DNA of 64,000 nt from Duganella sp. SG902 (GCF_013376005.1 NZ_JABMJK010000001.1:124001-188000), one strand, 5' to 3'. Shown: positions 29,013 through 37,968, counted from the stretch's first letter. A program made the numbers and translations. Notes: generated by a model not told the origin, from the letters alone.

Positions 29013-30008
29013 TCAGGTCAAATATTTTGCGAAACTGGCGTCCCATATCGGGCGCACGTCGATGCGGCGGGCCAGCAGGCCCGCATCCGCGAATACGTCC
29101 GCCACTTTTTGCTGTGATTTGATGGCCGCGTCGTCCACCGGTATCAATTTATATGGCTCGCTGCGGTTCTTCACTTGATTGAGGAAGAACTGGGGCGGTA
29201 CACCGGCGATCTGGCCGCTGCGCGCGGCCCACTTATCCGGATTGCGATTGATCCAGTCATAGACTTTCGCCACGCGCTGCAGGTAGTCGCCGATGGCCTG
29301 GTTCTTGGCCGGATCGGCGATCGCCTGGGTCGAGGCGCTGATGACGTAGTTCCCGGACAGGTAGCCCTTGGCGGTGCGCAGCACGCGCGCGCCTTGGCTC
29401 TTGGCGAATTCCACCACCAGCCCGTAGATAATCCAGGCATCGAGCTGACCGCTCTTGAAGGCAGCAAGACCGTCCTGCGGCAGCAGCGCCACCGGTTCGA
29501 TATCCTTGAAGGTCAGCCCGTTCTCCTTCAACAGCTGGATCAGGAAGTAGTGCGAAGTGGTGGAACGCACGTAGCCGATACGCTTGCCCTTGAACTGCGC
29601 GGGATTGGTGATGATCGAGTTCTTCGGCACCAGCACCACCTGGTTGTTGACGTCACCGCGCAGCACGGCGATGACTTTCATCGGCGCGCCGCCCGCCACC
29701 GCGAAGATGGGGGGAATCTCGCTCATGCCGCCGAAATCGAGCGAACCGGAAGACAAGGCTTCCACGATCAGGTTACCGCCGGCGAATTCCGCCACCGCCG
29801 TCTTGTACGGAATGTCGGCCACACCGGCCTCGTTGAAGTAGGCGCTGTCGCCGCCCTTGTAGGTGCCGACACGCAGCGTCACGTCACGCAGCTGCACCGC
29901 CGTGGCGCGGGTGGCGTTGCTCCATCCGGCCAGCAAGGCCGCCATGCCGACGCCATTGCGCAGAAACTGGCGGCGAGCGCCGCCCTTCGAAGTGATCGAA
30001 TCCATCAT
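29013..30008 (-). CDS. Sulfonate-type ABC transporter substrate-binding protein
   Basis: This 331-residue protein has an exported N-terminus with a twin-arginine-like motif (ARRQFLRNGVGMAALLAG). The body is SsuA-like: ALSSGSLDFGGMSEIPPIFA, VPKNSIITNPAQFKGKRIGY and TTSHYFLIQLLKENGLTFKD, with LPQDGLAAFKSGQLDAWIIY. AAAGGCTGG precedes the start; MM gives two possible ATGs. It stands between exbD and the TonB receptor gene. Its ligand is unknown but should be an aliphatic sulfonate or similar compound. Confidence 0.87.
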   Translation of the reverse strand: MMDSITSKGGARRQFLRNGVGMAALLAGWSNATRATAVQLRDVTLRVGTYKGGDSAYFNEAGVADIPYKTAVAEFAGGNLIVEALSSGSLDFGGMSEIPPIFAVAGGAPMKVIAVLRGDVNNQVVLVPKNSIITNPAQFKGKRIGYVRSTTSHYFLIQLLKENGLTFKDIEPVALLPQDGLAAFKSGQLDAWIIYGLVVEFAKSQGARVLRTAKGYLSGNYVISASTQAIADPAKNQAIGDYLQRVAKVYDWINRNPDKWAARSGQIAGVPPQFFLNQVKNRSEPYKLIPVDDAAIKSQQKVADVFADAGLLARRIDVRPIWDASFAKYLT

Positions 30009-30029
30009 CCAGCCTTTGTAGAAAGAGGT

Positions 30030-30452
30030 TTAGTGCGCGGGTTGTTCCGATACCAGCGCGATGCGGGCGTAGCCGGCGTCGTTGAGCGTGCCCATGGTCT
30101 GCACTATGCGTCCGTAGGCCAGCGCCTGATCGCCGCGCAGGTGAATGCGGCGCTCCTTGTCGCCTTCCGCTTCCTTCGCCATCAGCGGCAGCAAGGTGTC
30201 CGGCGTGGCGGCGGTCTGGTTGACATAGACCGTGCCTTCGGCATTGATGCTGACCACGATCGGCGGCTTCGGTTCCTGCAGCGGCTTGGCGTTGGAGGTC
30301 GGCAGGTCCACCTTGACGCCGGCGGTCATCATCGGCGCGGCAACCATGAACACGATCAGCAGCACCAGCATCACGTCCACCAGTGGCGTGACGTTGATGT
30401 CGCTGACCGGTGAAGGACGGCTCACAGGGCCGGAGGAAAGACGCACACCCAT
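30030..30452 (-). CDS. exbD: ExbD-type proton-channel subunit
   Basis: I chose the ATG at 30452 (MGVRLSSGP), which directly follows the exbB stop with one base between and has GGGGG upstream; the protein is 140 residues. It has the single TM helix VTPLVDVMLVLLIVFMVAAP, with the essential Asp in PLVDVML, and a periplasmic domain. With ExbB and TonB from the same operon it would energise outer-membrane receptors. Its place inside an organosulfur operon suggests a dedicated copy. Confidence 0.92.
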   Translation of the reverse strand: MGVRLSSGPVSRPSPVSDINVTPLVDVMLVLLIVFMVAAPMMTAGVKVDLPTSNAKPLQEPKPPIVVSINAEGTVYVNQTAATPDTLLPLMAKEAEGDKERRIHLRGDQALAYGRIVQTMGTLNDAGYARIALVSEQPAH

Positions 30453-30453
30453 A

Positions 30454-31233
30454 TCAGCCCCCCTGCGCCGACAGCGGCTTGACGTTGTTGGCGGTACGCT
30501 CGGCGTGCGATACATCGACGTTTTCCACCTGGGAGTCGCCCGCCTCCAGCTGTCGCGACAGCTGCACTTCCACCAACCCTACCAGGGTGGCGATGCGGCT
30601 GGCGTAGTTATTCAAGTCCCCCGAGGCGCGGTTGTAAGCCACCACGGCGGGAATGGCGGCAACCAGACCCAAGGCGGTGGCGAACAAAGCCTCGGCGATT
30701 CCCGGCGCGACCACGGCAAGGCTGGTGTTGTTGCTGGCGGCGATGCCCTGGAAGGCATTCATGATGCCCCACACGGTGCCGAACAGGCCGACGAACGGCG
30801 CCACCGAGCCCACCGTCGCCAACACGGACAGGCCGCGCTGCAACTGCTCGATCTCGACGCTGCTGGCGATCTGGCCGACACGGTTGATGCGTTCTTTCAG
30901 GCTGTCGCGTCCAGATTCGCTGGTGTGCAGCTGCTGGCGATGCGTGGTATGCCATTCGTCGACAATGGCATGATAGATGCGGGCGAACGGGTCTTGCGCC
31001 TGCTGTTTCAGTTCCTGTGCCAGCTTGCCCAGCGAGCGCTGGCCCGCCAGCGCGGCGGTCCAGGTGATGGCGTTGCGGCGCAGGCGGGCGAAGCGCAGCA
31101 GTTTGTCGACGATGACGCCCCAGCTGATCAGCGAGGCCAATGTCAGCAGAACGAGGATGGATTTGACGATAATATCGGCCTGCTCGAATAATTCGAGGGG
31201 TGTCAGGGTGGCGGCGACTTGGGTGGCACTCAT
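30454..31233 (-). CDS. exbB: ExbB/TolQ-type proton-channel subunit
   Basis: This 259-residue inner-membrane protein has a first TM near residues 20-42 (DIIVKSILVLLTLASLISWG) and two further helices in the conserved region (SVAPFVGLFGTVWGIMNAF, EALFATALGLVAAIPAVVAY). It pairs with ExbD to couple the proton gradient to TonB. The gene lies 12 bp after tonB. Confidence 0.93.
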   Translation of the reverse strand: MSATQVAATLTPLELFEQADIIVKSILVLLTLASLISWGVIVDKLLRFARLRRNAITWTAALAGQRSLGKLAQELKQQAQDPFARIYHAIVDEWHTTHRQQLHTSESGRDSLKERINRVGQIASSVEIEQLQRGLSVLATVGSVAPFVGLFGTVWGIMNAFQGIAASNNTSLAVVAPGIAEALFATALGLVAAIPAVVAYNRASGDLNNYASRIATLVGLVEVQLSRQLEAGDSQVENVDVSHAERTANNVKPLSAQGG

Positions 31234-31245
31234 GGCGTTTCCTCT

Positions 31246-32058
31246 TCAGTTAATTTTGAATACGATGTTCCCGGCCAGCAGATAGCTGCTGCCGCCCAGA
31301 TCGGGCAGACGCGGGAAAGGCGCGGCGCGGCGGATGGCTTCGCGCGCCGCTTCGTCCAGGGCTTCGACGCCGGATGACTGGATGTCGAAGCCCACCAGCG
31401 AGCCGTCCGGGTTGAGCGTGAGGCGGTAGCCGACCTTGCCCTGCTGGCGGCGCATCTTCGCTTCGCGCGGGTAGTCGGCGTTACGGTTGATGCGGGCGTA
31501 GACCTGGTTGACGTAGTCGGTCGGGATACCTTCGGTGCTGATCTGCCTTGGCGCTGCCGCTTGCGGCGCGGCCGGCGCTGGCGCCGGTGGAGCCGGCGTC
31601 ACCGGGCCAGGCGGCGCGGCCTGCACCGGCGGCGTTGGCGGTGTGTAGGCCTCCGCCTGCGCCGCCGAGGTCTCCACCGTTTTTGGAACCGGCAGCGGTT
31701 GCGCGGCTGGCTTGGACGGCGCCAGCGCCACCTGCTTGTCCTTTACCGGTTCCGGCTTGGGCGGCGTCAGTTCCTGCTTGGGCTCGGGCTGGATGCGGAT
31801 CAGCTCCACCACCGGCGGCGTGTGCGGCGGCTTGACTGTGCCGCTCGACCAGCCCCAGATCGCCACCAGCGCCGCGCCGTGAATCGCCAGCGTGGCGACG
31901 GCGCCCGGACGGCGCAGCCAATGCCGCCCATCCCCTGCTTCCAGGTATGACGTCGCGCTGCCCGCGCCATAAGCCGCGGCTGCGATGGTTCGGCCGTGTG
32001 CGACGCTCAGCGGCGCGGCGACTGCGGTGTCTTTTAGCGATAGCGTGGCGCTGGACAT
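31246..32058 (-). CDS. tonB: Energy transducer TonB
   Basis: The 270-residue protein has one TM helix near residues 50-70 (ATLAIHGAALVAIWGW), a Pro/Ala/Lys-rich periplasmic spacer (residues about 80-170) and the C-terminal TonB fold with YPREAKMRRQQGKVGYRLTL and EALDEAAREAIRRAAPFPRLP. The cytoplasmic N-terminus is longer than usual, about 45 residues. GAGGAGAATCGCC precedes the ATG. It is encoded in the organosulfur transcript with exbB and exbD. Confidence 0.92.
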   Translation of the reverse strand: MSSATLSLKDTAVAAPLSVAHGRTIAAAAYGAGSATSYLEAGDGRHWLRRPGAVATLAIHGAALVAIWGWSSGTVKPPHTPPVVELIRIQPEPKQELTPPKPEPVKDKQVALAPSKPAAQPLPVPKTVETSAAQAEAYTPPTPPVQAAPPGPVTPAPPAPAPAAPQAAAPRQISTEGIPTDYVNQVYARINRNADYPREAKMRRQQGKVGYRLTLNPDGSLVGFDIQSSGVEALDEAAREAIRRAAPFPRLPDLGGSSYLLAGNIVFKIN

Positions 32059-32069
32059 GGCGATTCTCC

Positions 32070-32939
32070 TCAGTCAAATAAATCCGGCTCTTCACGCGTG
32101 ATGACGTCCCACAGCGGTTGGAAGCTGAACCAGCCGCCCGCCTCGGAACCCATCTGCGTCGACGTGTGCAGCGCCACCTCGTGCGGAATCGGCCGCGTGA
32201 CGCCGGCCGCCTCGGACAGCAACTGCGCCTGCGCCGCGTTCTCGAACGCGATGTAGCGCCAGACCGCCGATTCGACCGACGCGCCGACCGTCAGCAGACC
32301 GTGGTTTTGCAGGATCACCGCTTTGCGCGGGCCCAGCGTCTCGGCGATGCGTTGGCCTTCGCTGGCATCCAGCACCACGCCGCTGAAATCGGTGAAGATG
32401 GCGTGATCCTGGTAGAACGCGCAGGAATCCTGCGTCAGCGGCTCCAGCAAGCGCCCCTGCGCGGCGAACGCCTTGCCGTACAAGCCATGCGAGTGCGCCG
32501 CCGCGATCACGTCGGGCCGCGCCTTGTGCAGCTCCGAATGGATGGCGAATGCCGCGCGGTTGAGCAGGCCGTCGCCCTCCACCACCTTGCCGTCATGGCT
32601 GACCAGCAGCAGGTCCGAGGTGCGCACATGGCCGAAGTACACGCCGGCCGGGTTGACCCAGAAGTGATCCGGAAATTCCGGATCGCGCGCCGTGATGTGG
32701 CCCGCACCTCCCATGTCGAAGCCATAGCGGGCGAACAGGCGGAACGACACCGCCAGCCGCTCCTTGCGGTGGCGCCGCCGCGCCTCGAAACCTTCCGGTT
32801 CCGGCGGCTGGGCGAAAATGATGTTGCCGTTGGCATCGCGCGGCGCGCCGTAGATGGCCGGACGCGGATACTGCTTGCCGACCGTGCGCAAATGAGGGCG
32901 CGACAAGGGCGCGGAATACAGTGGTGCGGAGCTGCTCAT
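32070..32939 (-). CDS. Class II aldolase/adducin-family protein
   Basis: The 289-residue protein has the class II aldolase fold: ARYGFDMGGAGHITARDP, zinc-site histidines in AAHSHGLYGKA, and the third in VILQNHGLLTVG. AAGGACTTCAT precedes the ATG. Relatives are often found in sulfur-starvation gene sets and have no fixed reaction. Here it sits between tonB and a 2-hydroxyacid dehydrogenase, so it may split or decarboxylate the carbon skeleton left after desulfonation. This is inference. Confidence 0.85.
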   Translation of the reverse strand: MSSSAPLYSAPLSRPHLRTVGKQYPRPAIYGAPRDANGNIIFAQPPEPEGFEARRRHRKERLAVSFRLFARYGFDMGGAGHITARDPEFPDHFWVNPAGVYFGHVRTSDLLLVSHDGKVVEGDGLLNRAAFAIHSELHKARPDVIAAAHSHGLYGKAFAAQGRLLEPLTQDSCAFYQDHAIFTDFSGVVLDASEGQRIAETLGPRKAVILQNHGLLTVGASVESAVWRYIAFENAAQAQLLSEAAGVTRPIPHEVALHTSTQMGSEAGGWFSFQPLWDVITREEPDLFD

Positions 32940-32953
32940 ATGAAGTCCTTGTG

Positions 32954-33910
32954 TCAGTAGCCGCGCGCGGTGTCCACCACGTCGGTCAGTGGTTGGCCGC
33001 TGCGGAAGCGGTCCAGGTTCAGCACAAACTTGTCGATCAGTGCGGGCACGATCTGGTCGGTGCTGGGCGAAATATGCGGCGACAGGCGCACGCGGGGATG
33101 GCGATAGAACGCATGGCCGGCCGGCAGCGGCTCGGGGTCGGTCACGTCCAGCGTGGCCAGCGCCAGCTTGCCCTCGTCCAGCGCATCCAGCAGCGCCTGA
33201 TGGTCGACCAGGTTGCCGCGCGCGATGTTGATGAGATGAAGATTCGGTCTGGCGTGCGCCAGCGCAGCGCGGCTGATCGCGTGGTGGGTCTCCGGCGTGG
33301 ATGGCGCGGCCAGCACCAGGTGGTCGGAACGGGCCACCAGCTGTTCCAGCGTATCCACCCGTTCCACACCCGCCACCTCAAACGGCGCGTCGGAACGGCG
33401 CAGCGCGATCACCTTGATGCCGAGCGCCAGCGCGCGCTGCGCGAGCGCCTGACCGATGGAACCGAAGCCGTACAGGCCCAGCGTGGTGGCCTGCACCAGC
33501 CCAAGCTGGATGCGGCGCCAGTCGCTGGCCTGCTCCAGCCAGATCTCCGGCACGCGCTTGGCGGCGGTGAAGATCGCCGCCAGCACATATTCAGCGATGG
33601 CGATCGACGCCGTGCCGCGTGCCGACGTCACCACCGGGCCGTCGAACAGCCAATCCGGGTAGTAATCGATGCCGACCGACGCCAGTTGCACCCACCGCAC
33701 ATCGCTCCAGCCCCGTGGCGCGGGAACGGTGCGCAGCGACTGGCCTTTCGGCGCGGGCAAGGCAAACAGCACATCCGCGCCCGGTGGCAGCTCGGTCAAC
33801 GGACCGGGCGCCACGTCGCGCACCGCCAGGCCGGTGCGCTGGGCCAGCAGCGCGTTGACCTTGGGGTCGAACTGGCTGGCTACGATCAAATCACTCTTCA
33901 CTGCACTCAT
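32954..33910 (-). CDS. D-2-hydroxyacid dehydrogenase family protein
   Basis: The 318-residue protein has the NAD-binding motif LYGFGSIGQALAQRALALG, the substrate-site Arg in INIARGNLVDHQALLDAL, and the His of SPHISPSTD as the acid of the dehydrogenase pair. The N-terminal half is the usual flavodoxin-like catalytic domain. It would interconvert a 2-keto acid and a D-2-hydroxy acid, or act in the opposite direction, on the product of the monooxygenase or aldolase step. The substrate is not defined. Confidence 0.88.
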   Translation of the reverse strand: MSAVKSDLIVASQFDPKVNALLAQRTGLAVRDVAPGPLTELPPGADVLFALPAPKGQSLRTVPAPRGWSDVRWVQLASVGIDYYPDWLFDGPVVTSARGTASIAIAEYVLAAIFTAAKRVPEIWLEQASDWRRIQLGLVQATTLGLYGFGSIGQALAQRALALGIKVIALRRSDAPFEVAGVERVDTLEQLVARSDHLVLAAPSTPETHHAISRAALAHARPNLHLINIARGNLVDHQALLDALDEGKLALATLDVTDPEPLPAGHAFYRHPRVRLSPHISPSTDQIVPALIDKFVLNLDRFRSGQPLTDVVDTARGY

Positions 33911-33928
33911 CGCTGTACTCCGTCGTTC

Positions 33929-35032
33929 TCAAGCCGCCAGGCGTTTTTCCTGGGTCTCGCGTTCCGCGATCGCGGCGCGCACCAGCGGGATCAGCTCACG
34001 GCCGTATTGCAGCGCGTCCGCGATCGGATCGAAGCCGCGAATCAGGAACGTGGTCACGCCCAGTTCCCAATACTTGAGCAGCGCATCGCGCACCTGTTCC
34101 GGCGTGCCTACCAGGCCGGTCGAGTTGCCGGCGGCCTTGGTCAGGGCGGCGATGCCGGTCCACAGGCGTTCGTCCACCACATTGCCCTTGGCGACGGTTT
34201 CCAGCAGACGTTGCGAACCGGCGTTCTGCGGATTCTGCGGGCGCACGCTGAAGAACTGGTTGCCTTTCACGCGTTCGGTGGCTGCGGCCAGTATGGCGTC
34301 CGCCTTGGCCCAGGCCTTTTCCTCGGTCTCCGCCAGCACCGGGCGCAGCGACAGGCTGAAACGGATCTTGTCGGCGCGGCCATGCTTGGCGGCGGCGGCA
34401 CGCACGCGGCTGATGGTCTCCTCCACCTGCGCCAGCGATTCTCCCCACAGCGCGTAGACATCGGCGTGCTTGCCAGCGACTTCGATCGCGGCTTCCGAGG
34501 AGCCGCCGAAGTACACAGGAATATGCTGGTTGTGCAGCGGACGCACGCCGGCGTTCTGTCCCTTGAAGCGGTACAGCGGGCCTTCGTGGTCGAAAGGACC
34601 TTCCGAAGTCCAGGTCTTCTTCACCACGTCCAGGTATTCGTCGGTGCGCTTGTAGCGCTGGTCGTGATCGAGGAAATCGCCATCGCGCTGCTGTTCGGTG
34701 TCGTCGCCGCCGCTGATAACGTGGACCGCCAGGCGGCCGTCGCTGAAGTGATCCAGCGTGGCGAACTGGCGTGCCGCCAGCGTCGGCGCCACAAAGCCGG
34801 GACGGTGCGCCAGCAGGATGCCCAGCTTGTCCGTCTGCGAAGCGATGTACGACGCAACCTGGAAGCCGTCCACCGAAGCGCTGCTGTGCGCCACCAGCAC
34901 ACGGTCGAAACCCGCGTATTCATGGGCACGGGCGACCGCGCCAAGATAGCTCTTGTTGACCACAGGGCCATGCGGCAGCACGGTTTCAGTCACTTCCTGG
35001 GTGGCGCTAAAGCCGATAAATTCGATACTCAT
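33929..35032 (-). CDS. FMNH2-dependent alkanesulfonate monooxygenase-like enzyme (SsuD type)
   Basis: The 367-residue luciferase-like protein shows SsuD-type features: FIGFSATQE, GFDRVLVAHSSASVDGF, HRPGFVAPTLAARQFATLDH with the active-site Arg region, GRLAVHVISGGDD, YKRTDEYLDVV and FGGSSEAAIEVAGKHADVYA. It would cleave a C-S bond of a sulfonate to give an aldehyde and sulfite, using reduced FMN. The start overlaps the stop of the upstream SfnB-like gene (ATGA). It differs from DszA/NtaA-like 24173, so the operon has two monooxygenases of different subgroups. Confidence 0.9.
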   Translation of the reverse strand: MSIEFIGFSATQEVTETVLPHGPVVNKSYLGAVARAHEYAGFDRVLVAHSSASVDGFQVASYIASQTDKLGILLAHRPGFVAPTLAARQFATLDHFSDGRLAVHVISGGDDTEQQRDGDFLDHDQRYKRTDEYLDVVKKTWTSEGPFDHEGPLYRFKGQNAGVRPLHNQHIPVYFGGSSEAAIEVAGKHADVYALWGESLAQVEETISRVRAAAAKHGRADKIRFSLSLRPVLAETEEKAWAKADAILAAATERVKGNQFFSVRPQNPQNAGSQRLLETVAKGNVVDERLWTGIAALTKAAGNSTGLVGTPEQVRDALLKYWELGVTTFLIRGFDPIADALQYGRELIPLVRAAIAERETQEKRLAA

Positions 35033-36264
35033 GATGCGTCCTTTGCAGTAATGGTTGAGATGCCGGCCACGCCGGAGAGAGAAGCTTTTCTGGCGGCGCG
35101 TGCGGCGAAGGCGGCGCGCCCGCTGTTAATCAGGATGGTGTCGTTTTGCGGCGTATGGATGCGTGAACACAGCACGTCGCGGTAATGGCGTTCCAGCGGA
35201 TTGGCGCGCGACAGGCCTGGATTGCCGCTCAGCTCAATCGCCTTTTCCACCACCTGGATCGCGGTGTTAGTGACCAGGTATTTGATGCGGAACGCGTCGG
35301 CCGCCGGTACCGCTCCGTTGGCGGCTGAATCGAGCAGCACGCGGTTGGAGAACAGCAGCGCATCCAGCTGCCCCAGCGCCTCCTGAAAGCGCGGCAGGCT
35401 GGATAAGGGCGCGCCAAGGTTGGCCGGCACACGATCCTCCAGCCAGCCGGCCAGCCAGTCGCGCGCATTGCGAGCCACCGCGTCGTAGATGGCGGACAGC
35501 AGCACGGACATCCACAGCAGCAGCGACGCGTCCAGTTCCGGCGCGGCGCTGGCCGGTGATACTTCCACCGCGTGCTCCAGCGGCACCAGCACGTCGTCGA
35601 ATACCACCTCGTGACTGCCGGTGGCGCGCATGCCGAGGTGGTCCCAGGTTTCGATGATGCTGATGCCCGGCGTATCGCGGTGCACCAGCCAGCTGCCAAC
35701 CAACGGCTCGGCATCGTCGCTGCGCGCCCACACGCCCAACCAGGTCAGGCGCGGAATGCCGGTCGAGTAGATCTTGCGTCCGCTGATGCGCCAGCCTTCA
35801 GGCGTGCGGCGGGCGACGGTGCCCGGCAGGCCGCCGCGCGCGGGCGTGCCCAGTTCCGGCTCCACGCGCAAGGCGTTGATCAAGGCGCCGTCGCGCAGCG
35901 TGTCTTCCACCACGCGGTGCAGCAGGTGCTGCGGCCATTTGGCCTGGCGGCCGGAGGCATGGTGCAGACACTGCATGGTCAGCACCAGGGCGGTGGACGG
36001 TTCGCCGCGCGCCACGGCGGCGATCACGCGTGTGGTCTGCGCCAGGTTGGCACCAAGGCCACCCAGCGCGCGCGGCACGGTCAGGCCAAGCAGGCCCAAT
36101 TCATGCAGGCGCTCGAAATTCCGGTGCGGGAAGCTGCCGTCACGGTCATGCTGTTCGGCGGTGGCGGCAAATTCGGCGGTCAGCGTTTCCAGCAGCGCGG
36201 CGAATTCCGGGCTGTCCAGTTGATGGCTGTGTTCTGCGGTGGGCAAGCGGAGGACGGAAGTCAT
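35029..36264 (-). CDS. Acyl-CoA dehydrogenase-fold flavoprotein, SfnB/DszC-like
   Basis: The 411-residue protein has the acyl-CoA dehydrogenase fold: LHELGLLGLTVPRALGGLGA, middle domain WRISGRKIYSTGIPRLTWLG, HLGMRATGSHEVVFDDVLVP, and the C-terminal helices ending FAARAARKASLSG. SfnB/DszC-type proteins in sulfur operons act as flavin-dependent monooxygenases rather than acyl-CoA dehydrogenases. It sits 2 bp from ssuB and overlaps the SsuD-like gene, which fits oxidation of a reduced organosulfur compound to a sulfone or sulfonate. Confidence 0.87.
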   Translation of the reverse strand: MTSVLRLPTAEHSHQLDSPEFAALLETLTAEFAATAEQHDRDGSFPHRNFERLHELGLLGLTVPRALGGLGANLAQTTRVIAAVARGEPSTALVLTMQCLHHASGRQAKWPQHLLHRVVEDTLRDGALINALRVEPELGTPARGGLPGTVARRTPEGWRISGRKIYSTGIPRLTWLGVWARSDDAEPLVGSWLVHRDTPGISIIETWDHLGMRATGSHEVVFDDVLVPLEHAVEVSPASAAPELDASLLLWMSVLLSAIYDAVARNARDWLAGWLEDRVPANLGAPLSSLPRFQEALGQLDALLFSNRVLLDSAANGAVPAADAFRIKYLVTNTAIQVVEKAIELSGNPGLSRANPLERHYRDVLCSRIHTPQNDTILINSGRAAFAARAARKASLSGVAGISTITAKDAS

Positions 36265-36266
36265 GA

Positions 36267-37103
36267 TCAGATCGAGAAGTTACTGAAGTTGAATGGCGTG
36301 ACGATGGGCGTGGGCGTCTCCGGCTGCGCCGCAGCCGGCGGTTCGTCGATCTCAACCCCCAGCAATTGCAGCAGCTGCGTGCGCACTTTCTGGAATTGCG
36401 GCGATTCGGCGCTGCGCGGCCGCTGCTGCGTGATCGTGATGTCGGCGGCGATACGGCCCTGCTCCAGCACCAGCACGCGGTCCGCCAGCAGCACCGCTTC
36501 GTCGACGTCGTGCGTCACCAGCAGGACGGACGGGCGGTGCTGGCGCCACAGCGAAAGGATCAACTGATGCATGCGGATGCGGGTCAGCGCATCCAATGCG
36601 GCGAACGGTTCGTCCAGCAACAACAGCTGCGGCTCACGCACCAGCGCGCGCGCCAGCGCCACGCGCTGGGCTTCACCGCCGGAGAGCGTGGTCGGCCAGG
36701 CATTCTCGCGGTGCGCCAGCCCCACTTCCGCCAGCGCGGCACGGGCACGCTCACGCGGCCGGTCGATGCTCAACCCCAGGGTGACGTTGCGCCATGCGCG
36801 CTTCCATGGCATCAGGCGCGGCTCCTGGAACACGGCAGCGCGCGCGTGCGGCACGTCCAGCGTGCCGGAGCTGATGCGGTCGAGTCCCGCCAGGGCGCGC
36901 AGCAGCGTGGTTTTGCCGGAACCGCTGCGGCCCAGCAGGGCCACGAATTCACCGGCGCGGATATCGAGATCCAGGTTATCGAGGATGGTGTTGGCGCCGA
37001 AGCGCTTGCTCAGCTGGCGCGCCTGTACAGGGCTGCGCGGCAAGGCCGGCGCGTCATCGCGGTGTGCCTTCTGGCGCGGCAAATTCAAAGTCAGAGAAGG
37101 CAT
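36267..37103 (-). CDS. ssuB: Sulfonate ABC transporter ATP-binding protein
   Basis: The 278-residue protein has Walker A LLGRSGSGKTTLLRALAG, signature LSGGEAQRVALARALV and Walker B LLLLDEPFAALD followed by the switch His in LLVTHDVDEA. It has the N-terminal and C-terminal extensions seen in SsuB-type subunits. It is the second gene of the leftward organosulfur operon, 3 bp after the permease gene. Only this ATPase and one permease gene are present, while three binding proteins are nearby. Confidence 0.92.
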   Translation of the reverse strand: MPSLTLNLPRQKAHRDDAPALPRSPVQARQLSKRFGANTILDNLDLDIRAGEFVALLGRSGSGKTTLLRALAGLDRISSGTLDVPHARAAVFQEPRLMPWKRAWRNVTLGLSIDRPRERARAALAEVGLAHRENAWPTTLSGGEAQRVALARALVREPQLLLLDEPFAALDALTRIRMHQLILSLWRQHRPSVLLVTHDVDEAVLLADRVLVLEQGRIAADITITQQRPRSAESPQFQKVRTQLLQLLGVEIDEPPAAAQPETPTPIVTPFNFSNFSI

Positions 37104-37106
37104 GCT

Positions 37107-37883
37107 TTAATCCTTGATGAAAGTAGGACGCCAGGCCAGCGCGTAGTGTTCGATGCCGCGTACCAGCAGGTCGGTGGCGAGGCCCAGCAGGCTGTAGACC
37201 ATCAGGCAGACCACGATAACGTCGGTGCGCATGAAATCGCGGGCGTTGTTGATCAGGTAGCCCAGGCCGGCGGTGGCGTTGATCTGCTCCACCACCACCA
37301 GCGACAGCCAGCTCACACCCAGCGAGTAGCGCAGGCCTATCAGAAAGGACGGCAAGGCGCCCGGCAGGATCACGTGCACGATCTGCTGCGGGTAACTCAG
37401 GCCAAACAGGCGCGCCGCCTCCACCAGCTTGGAATCGACGCCGCGAATGCCGCTGTACAGCGACAGGTACATCGGGAAGGTGGTGGCGTAGGCGATCAGC
37501 GTGATCTTGGTGAATTCACCGATGCCGAACCACAGGATGAACAATGGCACCAGGCCAAGGAAAGGCACGGTGCGCGCCATTTGCATGCTGGAGTCCACCG
37601 CCACCTCGCCCTGGCGCGACAGGCCGGAGATCAGCGCCAGCGCGGTCCCCAGCGGCAGTGACACGGCCATGCCGGTGAGGACGCGCTGCAGCGACACCAG
37701 CACATTGCTGCCGATTTCGCCGTTGGCGGTCAGCTCGCCGAGGGTGATGAAGATTTGCGACGGCGCCGCCAGGATACGTTCCGGCAGCACGCCGGTGCGG
37801 GAAGCGATCTCCCACAGCGCCAACAAGACCAGCGGTCCGAAGGCACGGCGGAAGACCTGCGTTTGAAGCGTTGAAACCGACAT
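37107..37883 (-). CDS. ssuC: Sulfonate ABC transporter permease
   Basis: The 258-residue inner-membrane protein shows about six helices (PLVLLALWEIASRTGVLP, FLGLVPLFILWFGIGEFTKI) and the EAA loop EAARLFGLSYPQQIVHVILPGALP that contacts the ATPase. It is the first gene of the operon; its 109-bp upstream gap holds an AT-rich promoter region with the 38-bp motif shared with the amine oxidase gene. It should be part of sulfonate import. Confidence 0.93.
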   Translation of the reverse strand: MSVSTLQTQVFRRAFGPLVLLALWEIASRTGVLPERILAAPSQIFITLGELTANGEIGSNVLVSLQRVLTGMAVSLPLGTALALISGLSRQGEVAVDSSMQMARTVPFLGLVPLFILWFGIGEFTKITLIAYATTFPMYLSLYSGIRGVDSKLVEAARLFGLSYPQQIVHVILPGALPSFLIGLRYSLGVSWLSLVVVEQINATAGLGYLINNARDFMRTDVIVVCLMVYSLLGLATDLLVRGIEHYALAWRPTFIKD

Positions 37884-37930
37884 GTTTGCATCCCTATCGA
37901 AGCAGTTAAAGCTAGTATAGGGAGCAAATA

Positions 37931-37968
37931 ATTATGATAAAACTAATCGTTTCAACTATTGATATATG
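37931..37968 (-). promoter_or_regulatory. Shared 38-bp promoter motif, copy 1 (ssuC operon)
   Basis: On the plus strand the segment begins ATTATG, has AAACTAAT in the middle and ends TATTGATATATG. It matches 43459-43496 at 28 of 38 positions without gaps, with conserved blocks ATTATG, AAACTAAT, TTT, TATTGA and ATATG. In the minus strand, the direction of the operon, it gives CATAAT as a possible -10. It is a candidate site for the LysR protein encoded next to it. Confidence 0.6.

Noticed and set aside
33929..35032. Considered as dimethylsulfone monooxygenase SfnG
   Set aside because: The N-terminus and active-site blocks fit the SsuD-type alkanesulfonate group better than SfnG as I remember it.
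32921..35185. 754-codon rightward open frame
   Set aside because: It crosses four well-defined leftward genes and has no domain or start signal.
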